Positions 1-5,341 of a stretch of DNA of 10,716 nucleotides are shown here, in pieces (the stretch's first letter is position 1; every line of letters begins with the position of its first letter). Source of the stretch: Candidatus Caccousia avistercoris (GTDB taxonomy: Bacteria; Bacillota; Clostridia; Oscillospirales; Acutalibacteraceae); contig DVMK01000074.1 in NCBI GenBank assembly GCA_018715025.1, positions 1-10,716 on the forward strand, written 5' to 3'. Position numbers and translations under genes: made by a program. The notes under the pieces are model-generated. The model saw nothing but the letters and a program-made list of their open reading frames with translations. It made no database searches and was not told the DNA's origin.

Positions 1-42
1 AGAGCGGCCGCAGGCTGCGGGTGCGCGGCTTCCCCACCGGAG
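1..42. repeat. Direct repeat copy 1 (42 bp)
   Basis: This segment and 114-155 are the same 42 bases with three differences (unit positions 6, 11 and 28), giving a 113-bp period. The period is not a multiple of three, and no reading frame is kept between copies, so this looks like a non-coding repeat. The copy starts at the window edge and may continue to the left. Confidence 0.85.
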
Positions 43-113
43 AAGATCGGCAGGAAAATTATACAGAACCGGGGAACCGCCGCGGGCGTGCAGGCTGGAT
101 TCTGCGCCCAGGG

Positions 114-155
114 AGAGCAGCCGTAGGCTGCGGGTGCGCGACTTCCCCACCGGAG
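114..155. repeat. Direct repeat copy 2 (42 bp)
   Basis: Second copy of the 42-bp repeat (39/42 identical to 1-42). It contains a small dyad, CAGCC-GTA-GGCTG at 118-130. The first copy keeps this pairing with a G-U wobble (CGGCC-GCA-GGCTG). Between the copies lies another imperfect stem (GGGC..GCAG near 84-93 with CTGC..GCCC near 102-109), so the whole 1-155 segment could be a structured dispersed element. The last bases of this copy supply the ribosome-site-like GGAGGTG at 152-158. Confidence 0.85.
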
Positions 156-161
156 GTGCGA

Positions 162-224
162 ATGAAACGCAATGAAGTAAGGCTCCATGCAAAGCCAGTG
201 GACTGCGACGGTTGCATGGAGTAA
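162..224 (+). CDS. Possible 20-aa leader peptide
   Basis: An ATG at 162 lies 3-5 nt behind GGAGGTG (152-158). It opens 20 codons ending in TAA at 222-224, giving MKRNEVRLHAKPVDCDGCME. The stop is one codon before an ATG (228) in the same frame as the CD3324-family gene. The peptide resembles nothing I recognise. It is rich in charged residues and has a CxxC. Its second half lies inside the overlapping hairpins at 183-255, so ribosome movement here could choose between folds. It may equally be a chance ORF or the remnant of an N-terminal extension. Confidence 0.3.
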   Translation: MKRNEVRLHAKPVDCDGCME

Positions 225-255
225 AAAATGTCGCAGGAAGATGTGCTGGCTTTGC
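183..255 (+). promoter_or_regulatory. Leader with two mutually exclusive stem-loops
   Basis: Fold A is a perfect 10-bp stem, CTCCATGCAA (183-192) with TTGCATGGAG (212-221), with a 19-nt loop. Fold B is a perfect 10-bp stem, GCAAAGCCAG (189-198) with CTGGCTTTGC (246-255), enclosing a perfect 7-bp stem, CTGCGAC (203-209) with GTCGCAG (230-236). The folds share bases 189-192, and the 203-209 strand lies in the loop of fold A, so they exclude each other. Fold A buries GGAG (218-221), which could serve the ATG at 228. The main ribosome site (273-280) lies beyond both. The pairing is read directly from the sequence. A regulatory role is inference. Confidence 0.5.
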
Positions 256-287
256 TGCTTGAATGTGATTTCAAGGAGGAAGCCCAC

Positions 288-551
288 ATGAAATATATCA
301 ATGCCAGAGCGATTCTCCCCGAGGCGCTGGTCAGGGAGCTGCAAAGGTACCTGCAGGGCGGGTATCTCTATGTTCCTGCCGATCCGCTGCGCCAGAAGCG
401 CTGGGGGGAAGCGTCCGGCTACCGGCAGGAATTGGAGAAACGGAACCGTCAGATTGCGGAGGAATACCGGAACGGGGCCTCTGTGGACGGGTTGTCTGAA
501 AAATATTGTCTGTCCGTGTATGCGATTCGGAAAATTATCTATCAAAAATAG
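288..551 (+). CDS. CD3324-family small helix-turn-helix protein
   Basis: This 87-aa cytoplasmic protein has the pattern I associate with the clostridial CD3324 family (Mor transcription-activator-like fold). It begins MKYINA, has a Tyr/Gly-rich turn around residues 24-30 (LQGGYLYVP), and has a basic middle with WGE-SG (about 39-44). The C-terminal helix-turn-helix (about 58-86) carries NGASVDGLSEKYCLSVYAIR. The ATG at 288 is chosen because AAGGAGGA (273-280) stands 7 nt upstream and the family starts at MKY-NA. An in-frame ATG at 228 with GGAG 6 nt upstream would add 20 residues that the family lacks. The gene stands alone, directly before a strong terminator. Members are presumed DNA-binding; the target and function are unknown. 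Confidence 0.85.
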   Translation: MKYINARAILPEALVRELQRYLQGGYLYVPADPLRQKRWGEASGYRQELEKRNRQIAEEYRNGASVDGLSEKYCLSVYAIRKIIYQK

Positions 552-552
552 G

Positions 553-582
553 AAGGGGGCTGCCGCGGTGCAGCCCCCTTTT
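553..582 (+). terminator. Factor-independent terminator after the CD3324-family gene
   Basis: An 11-bp perfect GC-rich stem, AAGGGGGCTGC (553-563) with GCAGCCCCCTT (570-580), has a 6-nt loop and begins one base after the stop codon. The T-run (579-582, then CGTTTG) is short but adequate. Confidence 0.85.
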
Positions 583-617
583 CGTTTGTACAGAACGCTT
601 CGGTAATGTTTGGGGAA

Positions 618-646
618 TAGAAAAGAGGCGGCGGGGGAGGTACAAT
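618..646 (+). promoter_or_regulatory. Probable sigma-A promoter for the Ntn hydrolase
   Basis: A -10 box TACAAT (641-646, one mismatch) sits 17 bp after a weak -35 TAGAAA (618-623). It lies after the previous terminator and 35 bp before the start codon of the hydrolase gene. Confidence 0.5.
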
Positions 647-680
647 AGAGACAGGAAAACAGCTTCAGGGAGGGATTTTC

Positions 681-1385
681 ATGTGCACCCGGTTTGTCTG
701 CCGCCGCGGCAGCGTAGTGACAGGGTTTAATTTCGATATTGACCCGGCGGTGTGGGATCATCAGGTGATGGAGGAAAGGGATTGCTTTTCCATCGGCATC
801 CTGCGTCCCGACGGCCTGCGGCACTCGTACCACGGGGTGAACCGAAATGGGAACGCAGGGACGCTGCTGTACGTTCACGGGAACCCGGAGGGCGTTTTTC
901 GGGAGGGCGGCGGGTGTGTGACCGTTGCCAGCTTGACGGAACGGTTCATCCGGGGAGAGCTGACGTTTGACGGGGCGCTTCGGCTGGTGCGGGAAAAGAG
1001 GATCGTCTATGCGCCGGACACCACCATGCAGGCCGTGCTGTCAGACCGGGACGGCCGTACCCTGCTGGTGGAACCGGGCATCGGGTACCGGGAAGAAACC
1101 GGGCCGTATTCGCTGGCGACAAACTATTCCCTGCTGGCCCCGGAAAGCACCCGCCCCTTCCTTGTGCCGGGCGACGACCGCTACGAAAGGGCCGCCAGGC
1201 TGCTGGACGGGTACAGGGGAAAATGTACGGTTTCCGAGGCGTTTTCCGTGCTTCGCGCCGTCCGGCAGGAGGGGCTCTGGGCCACCAGGGTTTCTTTTGT
1301 GTACGCGCCCAGAGAACAGGCGGTTTTCTATGTGGAGAATAACCGCTTTGATCAGGTCAAAACCTATCGGTTTCCCCCGCAGTGA
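681..1385 (+). CDS. Choloylglycine hydrolase/penicillin acylase-family Ntn hydrolase
   Basis: A 234-aa cytoplasmic protein that begins Met-Cys. In this family (linear C-N amide hydrolases: bile-salt hydrolase, penicillin V acylase) Met1 is removed and Cys2 becomes the N-terminal nucleophile. Supporting motifs are GFNFDID (15-21), equal to the GRNMDIE block of bile-salt hydrolases with the Asp kept at 19; GVNRNGN (52-58); ATNYSLL (146-152) with a likely oxyanion Asn148; and a terminal TRVSFVYAP (202-210) with Arg203. The Arg after Gly that binds substrate in bile-salt hydrolases is Phe16 here, and at 234 aa the protein is about 90 residues shorter than those enzymes. It is therefore probably an amidase of unknown substrate rather than a bile-salt hydrolase. 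There is no signal peptide. The start is fixed by AGGGAGGG (667-674) and the required Cys2. The acetyltransferase remnant follows after 17 bp, probably in the same transcript. Confidence 0.85.
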   Translation: MCTRFVCRRGSVVTGFNFDIDPAVWDHQVMEERDCFSIGILRPDGLRHSYHGVNRNGNAGTLLYVHGNPEGVFREGGGCVTVASLTERFIRGELTFDGALRLVREKRIVYAPDTTMQAVLSDRDGRTLLVEPGIGYREETGPYSLATNYSLLAPESTRPFLVPGDDRYERAARLLDGYRGKCTVSEAFSVLRAVRQEGLWATRVSFVYAPREQAVFYVENNRFDQVKTYRFPPQ

Positions 1386-1402
1386 CCGGAGAGGAGAAGA
1401 GC

Positions 1403-1806
1403 ATGGACCAGAAGAAGATATATCCGCGCAGCGGCGACCGGGAAACGGTGTAGAGGAGTGGGGCCTGCGAAAAGAGGACGTGGCAGAGGCCTGGGACCGC
1501 AGGGGCGATATTTTTGTGGGCAGCGATGTGTGGATTGGGTACGAGGCTGTCATTATGGCCGGGGTTACGGTTGGGGACGGGGCCGTTGTGGGGGCCCGCG
1601 CCCTTGTGACAAGGGATGTGCCGCCGTACGCCGTGGTGGGCGGCGTGCCGGCCCGGGTGATCCGCAAGCGGTTCCCGGAGGAAACGGTGAAAAAGCTGCT
1701 GGCCTTGCAGTGGTGGAATTGGCCGGAAGAAAAAATCAAACGGCACATCCGGGAAATTCAGACCGGGCAGGCGGAAAAGCTGCTTTCTGCCGGGGAAGGG
1801 GAATGA
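1403..1806 (+). pseudogene. Vat/CatB-type acetyltransferase, internally deleted
   Basis: A good ribosome site (GGAGAGGAG, 1388-1396) and ATG at 1403 begin MDQKKIYPRSGDRETV. This is the usual N-terminus of xenobiotic (streptogramin/chloramphenicol) acetyltransferases, but TAG follows at 1451-1453. From about 1454 the protein resumes in another frame as EEWGLRKEDVAEAWDRRGD, then the hexapeptide-repeat left-handed helix (VGSDVWIG, VTVGDGAVVGARALVTRDVPP, YAVVGGVPARVIRKRF), then the family tail (LLALQWWNWPEEKI) to TGA at 1806. Compared with the roughly 205-220-aa family, about 80-90 residues are missing between the parts. They include the segment that holds the catalytic His in this family. The reading frame also differs, so no active enzyme can be made. 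The intact ends suggest a fairly recent deletion. Confidence 0.87.
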
Positions 1807-1841
1807 AAGGCTGGCGCAGGCCGCTGTCAGAATCAACGCAG

Positions 1842-1883
1842 AAAAATCCGGGCCTCTTGCTTTTCGAGCGGCCCGGATTTTTT
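1842..1883 (+). terminator. Terminator of the hydrolase/acetyltransferase unit
   Basis: A 13-bp perfect stem, AAAAATCCGGGCC (1842-1854) with GGCCCGGATTTTT (1870-1882), has a 15-nt loop and a run of six T (1878-1883). The A-run on the left also allows function in the other direction. Confidence 0.9.
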
Positions 1884-1902
1884 CTATATTTTACAGTAAT
1901 TC

Positions 1903-1931
1903 TTGACATATTTTATCTTTAGGAATAAAAT
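1903..1931 (+). promoter_or_regulatory. Strong sigma-A promoter for the YbjN-domain gene
   Basis: A perfect -35 TTGACA (1903-1908), 17-bp spacer and -10 TAAAAT (1926-1931, one mismatch) lie in an AT-rich stretch. The leader is about 45 nt long. Confidence 0.9.
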
Positions 1932-1985
1932 GAATTTATAAAATAGCAATTAGTTTTCCCAATAAATTAAAGGAGTGTATTGTTT

Positions 1986-2477
1986 ATGTCCGTATCCATG
2001 AAAGACGCTGTAAGATTGGTCCGAAATGTATTGGATGAGAACCATTACCGGTATCGTTATGACGAGGACAAGCATATCTTCCTTATCTCCTTTAATCTGA
2101 ATAAAACGAAGCTGGGCAGCACGGACATCCGCATTATGATCCGCGCTTCCTCGGAGGATCCCAGCTGCTGCCAGCGGATTATGAGCTACGGCGGGATTTC
2201 CATGAAGGCGGACCAGGACTGCATGGCGCAGGTCTGCGAGTTCCTGACCAGGGCGAATTACGGCCTTGCTTTGGGCAATTTTGAAATGGATCTCTCAGAT
2301 GGGGAAATCCTTTACAAGGTAGGCATCAACGCGAAGGACGCCCTGCCCGGCGACGATGCGGTTGACGATCTCACCGCCCTGCCGGTTGCCATGTTCAACC
2401 GGTACGGCAACGGCCTGCTCTCGGTGATGATGGGCATGTGCAGCGCGGAGGAGGCCATTCGGAAAATCGAAGGCTGA
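1986..2477 (+). CDS. YbjN-domain protein
   Basis: This 163-aa soluble protein reads as a single YbjN domain, a fold related to type III secretion chaperones. The N-terminal helix is KDAVRLVRNVLDENHYRYRY. Beta strands include HIFLISFNLNK and DIRIMIRAS. The typical central block has a helix ending CEFLTRANYGLALGNFEMD (about 78-96), followed by GEILYKVGINAKDAL. The C-terminal helix contains RYGNGLLSVMMGMCSAEEAI. The ATG at 1986 follows AGGAG (1971-1975) by 10 nt. An in-frame TTG at 1980, 4 nt after the same site, could instead be used and would add two residues. The gene has its own promoter and terminator. No molecular function is established for such clostridial proteins, and the neighbours give no hint. 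Confidence 0.85.
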   Translation: MSVSMKDAVRLVRNVLDENHYRYRYDEDKHIFLISFNLNKTKLGSTDIRIMIRASSEDPSCCQRIMSYGGISMKADQDCMAQVCEFLTRANYGLALGNFEMDLSDGEILYKVGINAKDALPGDDAVDDLTALPVAMFNRYGNGLLSVMMGMCSAEEAIRKIEG

Positions 2478-2554
2478 ACCGGCCTTCGGCCCCGCCAAAA
2501 AGCGAAAACCAGACAGCCTTCAGGCAAAGGCCCGGGATGTCTGTGCATACAGCG

Positions 2555-2586
2555 AAAAAGCCGGATGCACTCGCATCCGGCTTTTT
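2555..2586. terminator. Bidirectional terminator between ybjN-like and GH31 genes
   Basis: A perfect 14-bp stem, AAAAAGCCGGATGC (2555-2568) with GCATCCGGCTTTTT (2573-2586), has a 4-nt loop ACTC. Runs of A and T on the two flanks suit both directions. It starts 77 bp after the + strand gene and lies 4 bp beyond the stop of the - strand GH31 gene. Confidence 0.95.
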
Positions 2587-2590
2587 GCCG

Positions 2591-4669
2591 TTATACTTCC
2601 TGGAACAGGGGAAGAAGAGCGGGATCCTTTGTAAACACGGGGATTTGATCGATAGGGGTGGGCACGGAAACCGTTGTCCCGCCCTTCTGCGTTTCCCCGG
2701 TCCAAACGTTGGTCCATTCCGCCCCCTGCGGCAGGTAGACGCGCCGTTCCGTCATACCTGCGTACAGAACCGGGGCCACCAGAAGCTGCGGCCCGAACAG
2801 GTATTCCTCCTGATCCTCCCAGCAGGCTGCATCCTGCGGGAACTGGTAGAACAGCGGGCGCATGACCGGCGTTCCCTTTTCGTGGGCTTCCAGCATAAGG
2901 CTGCGGATGTAGGGGCGCAGGCGTTCCCGCAGAAACAGGTATTTGGTGCAGATTTTTTCAACCTGGGGGCCGTAAGACCATACCTCGTTGTCTGCGCCGG
3001 ACAGGCAGGCGGCTCCTCCGGTGGTGCCGTACTGAGGCTTGTGGGGCTCACGGTCGCCGTGAAGCCGCATCACCGGGCAGAAGGCGCCGTACTGGAACCA
3101 GCGGATCAGCAGCTCGTGAAAGGCCGGATCCTCCACCCAGCCGCCGTGGAATCCGCCGATGTCGGTCGTCCACCAGGGAATCCCGGCAATCCCCATATTC
3201 AGGCCGGCGGCGTACTGGTTCCGCAGCGTTTTGAAATCGGAGTGGATGTCTCCGCTCCATACAAGGGCGCCGTATTTCTGGCTTCCGGCCCAGGCGCAGC
3301 GCAGCAGGTTCACAATGTTTTCCTGGCCCTCCGCCTTCATCCCGTCAAAAAAGGTTTTGGCGTACATGACAGGGTAAAGGTTTCCCACCTGCACGTTCGG
3401 CCCCAGGAAATAGCGGTAGTTGTCAAAATCGTAGACAGAATATTCCGGCTCGGCTTCGTCCAGCCAGAAAATCCGCACGCCTTTGTCATAATAATTTTTT
3501 TTCGCCTTGGCCCACACGTATTCTCTGGCCCTGGGATTGGTGGCGTCGAAATGGACGGTGTTCCCCATGTAGTCCATGGCGATGCGGAACCCGCGCTCGG
3601 TGCGGATGAGGTAGCCCAGCTGCTTCATCTCTTCAAAATTTTCGCTTCGGTAATCCACCGTGGGCCAAATGGACACCATCAGTTCCACGCCCATCTCCTT
3701 CAATTCCCGGATCATCGCGTCCGGGTCAGGCCAGTAGACCGGGTCGAATTTCCACTCCCCCTGCAGCGGCCAATGGAAAAAGTCCACCACAATGACAGAA
3801 AGGGGAAGGCCCCGGCGCTTGTACTCCCGGGCTACGGAGAGAAGCTCTTCCTGGGTTTGGTAACGAAGCTTGCACTGCCAGAAGCCCATGGCGTACTCGG
3901 GCATCATGGGCACGGTGCCGGCTGCGCGGGCGTAAGCTTCTTCAATTTCAGCCGGTGTGTCGCCCGCCGTCACCCAGTAATCCAGCGCCTTGGAGGAATT
4001 CACCGTCCAGGTGGTTACGTTTTTGCCGAACGTGGCCCGGCCTACCGCCGGGTTGTTCCACAAAAAGCCGTACCCCAGCGAGGAAAGCACAAAGGGCACG
4101 CTGGCCTGGGAATTCCGGTGGGCCAGATCCAGGTCTGTGCCCTTGAGATCCAGGTAAGGCTGCTGGTACTGGCCCATGCCAAACAGCTTTTCGTCAGGGC
4201 CTGCCGATTCAAACCGGGCTGAAATCTGGTAATCCCCGCCGATGATGGGGCGGAATTCCCGGGCGTCGATTTCCAGCGCAGAACAATTGTCGCTCCGGAT
4301 GTCCCGGCGGTTCCGCACGTACTCCTCCAAGAGAAGCTTCCCGTTCTGGTGGTAAAAGGCGAGCTTCCCGGCGGCGGTAAACCGGGCGATGAGCTTCCCG
4401 TTCCGGATTTCGGCGCGGCCGTCCTCAAAAATCGTAATTTCCGGGCGGCAGTCTCCCTTCCCTTCACTGAGAGCCCAGTCATTCCCAGGCATTTCCGCCA
4501 GCTTGGTTGCCCGCACGCGCAGGCTGTTTTCGCCCCAGGCCTCTACCCAAAGCTGCTCGCAGTCATACGAAAAGACGAGACGATCTTCCTGCCGGGCAAA
4601 GCAGACCCTTTCTTTGTCCGGCCGCGGATCGCTGATGATTTTTCCCTGTATCGGGATTTCCTTTGCCAT
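2591..4669 (-). CDS. Glycoside hydrolase family 31 (alpha-xylosidase/alpha-glucosidase type)
   Basis: A 692-aa retaining alpha-glycosidase without signal peptide, so it probably acts in the cytoplasm on imported oligosaccharides. The N-terminal beta-sandwich spans about 1-250 (KLFGMGQYQQPYLDLKG at 161-177). The (beta/alpha)8 barrel starts near MGFWQCKLRYQTQEELL (261-277) and has VVDFFHWP (294-301). The nucleophile Asp404 is in FWLDEAEPE and the acid/base Asp474 is in WSGDIHSDF. PWWTTDIGGFHGG (498-510) and MRLHGDREP (534-542) are typical barrel ends, followed by a C-terminal beta-sandwich. The FW-DEAEPE form resembles alpha-xylosidase-like members, but the substrate cannot be fixed by eye. At 692 aa it is shorter than YicI (about 770). 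The ATG has GGGAGG (4677-4682) 7 nt upstream. No sugar transporter or regulator lies beside it. Confidence 0.94.
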   Translation of the reverse strand: MAKEIPIQGKIISDPRPDKERVCFARQEDRLVFSYDCEQLWVEAWGENSLRVRATKLAEMPGNDWALSEGKGDCRPEITIFEDGRAEIRNGKLIARFTAAGKLAFYHQNGKLLLEEYVRNRRDIRSDNCSALEIDAREFRPIIGGDYQISARFESAGPDEKLFGMGQYQQPYLDLKGTDLDLAHRNSQASVPFVLSSLGYGFLWNNPAVGRATFGKNVTTWTVNSSKALDYWVTAGDTPAEIEEAYARAAGTVPMMPEYAMGFWQCKLRYQTQEELLSVAREYKRRGLPLSVIVVDFFHWPLQGEWKFDPVYWPDPDAMIRELKEMGVELMVSIWPTVDYRSENFEEMKQLGYLIRTERGFRIAMDYMGNTVHFDATNPRAREYVWAKAKKNYYDKGVRIFWLDEAEPEYSVYDFDNYRYFLGPNVQVGNLYPVMYAKTFFDGMKAEGQENIVNLLRCAWAGSQKYGALVWSGDIHSDFKTLRNQYAAGLNMGIAGIPWWTTDIGGFHGGWVEDPAFHELLIRWFQYGAFCPVMRLHGDREPHKPQYGTTGGAACLSGADNEVWSYGPQVEKICTKYLFLRERLRPYIRSLMLEAHEKGTPVMRPLFYQFPQDAACWEDQEEYLFGPQLLVAPVLYAGMTERRVYLPQGAEWTNVWTGETQKGGTTVSVPTPIDQIPVFTKDPALLPLFQEV

Positions 4670-4864
4670 ACCTTTTCCTCCCTTGTTTCTGTTTATCCGA
4701 TTTCTTTCCGGTCGTACATGGCCGCTATGTAGGGATAATCCTCCCGGTACTCTGTCAGGGGGCGGGGGGCGGAAACCCGCCCAATGGGACGTGTCTCCCG
4801 CCCGGTTCCGTATTGAATGGGAGATTCTCTGGTAAACCTTGACACGGCGCTTCTCTGTACTGCC

Positions 4865-4893
4865 ATCATATCACCCTTGTAACTCAGAATCAA
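4865..4893 (-). promoter_or_regulatory. Sigma-A promoter of the GH31 gene
   Basis: On the - strand, -35 TTGATT (4888-4893), a 17-bp spacer and -10 TATGAT (4865-4870) form a good promoter. Transcription would start near 4858 and give a leader of about 190 nt before the GH31 start. The leader contains a hairpin, GGGCGG (4767-4772) with CCGCCC (4777-4782). A 66-codon ORF at 4693-4893 has its only ATGs inside this -10 region, so it is unlikely to be translated from this transcript. Confidence 0.65.
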
Positions 4894-5279
4894 GGGCCAT
4901 AGCCAGACATTTCAGGCCTGAGAGGATATTTGCACAGCTGGCGGGGACAGGCTTGTGCTTGGGCAGGCACAGACGGAAATGCGCCTTGACTGGAAGATGC
5001 TGTTTGCGGCACAGCGTTGCTAGTGTGGCAAGGTTTGATCCTATGTTACAATCGAGGAAAAAGAGACTGATAATGTGGCGGACAAGGAAGCTCATGCGCG
5101 ATATGATGATTCTTAGAAATCTTTCAAGAGCACCCTTGTTCACGAAGAATAAAGCACTGGAATTTATATGGCAGAGAAATATCAGCAGGAAGCATCCACC
5201 CATATCACCGCCTTTCGGCGGGATTTCTCACGCAGCGCGCGGCCTGCGGCTTTTTGACATAAAAAATATGCTTTGCCCC
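4894..5279. other. Non-coding, more AT-rich interval between GH31 and merR
   Basis: About 390 bp with no convincing intact gene on either strand and a visibly lower GC content than its flanks. It holds a possible gene remnant (5042-5250), a small hairpin CCGCC-TTTC-GGCGG (5208-5221) and a GC-rich imperfect stem followed by TTTTT (5231-5255). Open frames exist on both strands (for example 4871-5203, -) but lack ribosome sites and recognisable motifs. Confidence 0.6.
5042..5250 (+). pseudogene. Possible decayed remnant of an Rpn/PD-(D/E)XK-type gene
   Basis: One frame reads YVTIEEKETDNVADKEAHAR then YDDS, a TAG, KSFKSTLVHEE, a TAA, STGIY and MAEKYQQEASTHITAF. The pieces recall, by memory only, the N-terminus of the Rpn-family nuclease/transposase proteins common in Clostridia (an AD..AH..YD.S.K.F segment, then a D-I-AEKY segment about 30 residues later). 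Two stops, and a gap shorter than in intact members, would make it a dead fragment. Chance resemblance is a real alternative. Confidence 0.3.
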
Positions 5280-5310
5280 TTGACTCTGCCGCTGCGTCAG
5301 CTGGTATACT
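5280..5310 (+). promoter_or_regulatory. MerR-type promoter/operator with 19-bp spacer
   Basis: -35 TTGACT (5280-5285) and -10 TATACT (5305-5310) are separated by 19 bp, the over-long spacer characteristic of promoters activated by MerR-family proteins through DNA untwisting. Within it, TGAC (5281-5284) and GTCA (5296-5299) form a dyad that may be part of the operator. It lies 32 bp before the merR-type gene, so autoregulation is likely. Confidence 0.82.
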
Positions 5311-5341
5311 GATCCTCAGCGGACAAAGGAGGTCGTTTTCC

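Noticed and set aside
37..65. TATACA at 60-65 as a -10 box for the leader region
   Set aside because: The matching -35 position (CCGGAG) bears no resemblance to the consensus.
191..215. AGCCAG stretch as part of a cobalamin riboswitch
   Set aside because: The B12-box and the other conserved riboswitch elements are absent, and the gene downstream is unrelated to cobalamin.
2438..4222. Very long + strand open frame opposite the GH31 gene
   Set aside because: It is the antisense shadow of a GC-rich gene; it lacks a ribosome site, and its composition is low-quality with no domains.
4693..4893. 66-codon - strand ORF ending 23 bp before GH31 as a small gene
   Set aside because: Its ATGs lie in the -10 box of a good promoter, its upstream AAGGGTG is the promoter spacer, and the product resembles nothing known.
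4871..5203. 110-codon - strand ORF with a hydrophobic first half
   Set aside because: No ribosome site, no recognised motif, it ends inside the GH31 promoter spacer, and it overlaps a better-looking remnant on the other strand.
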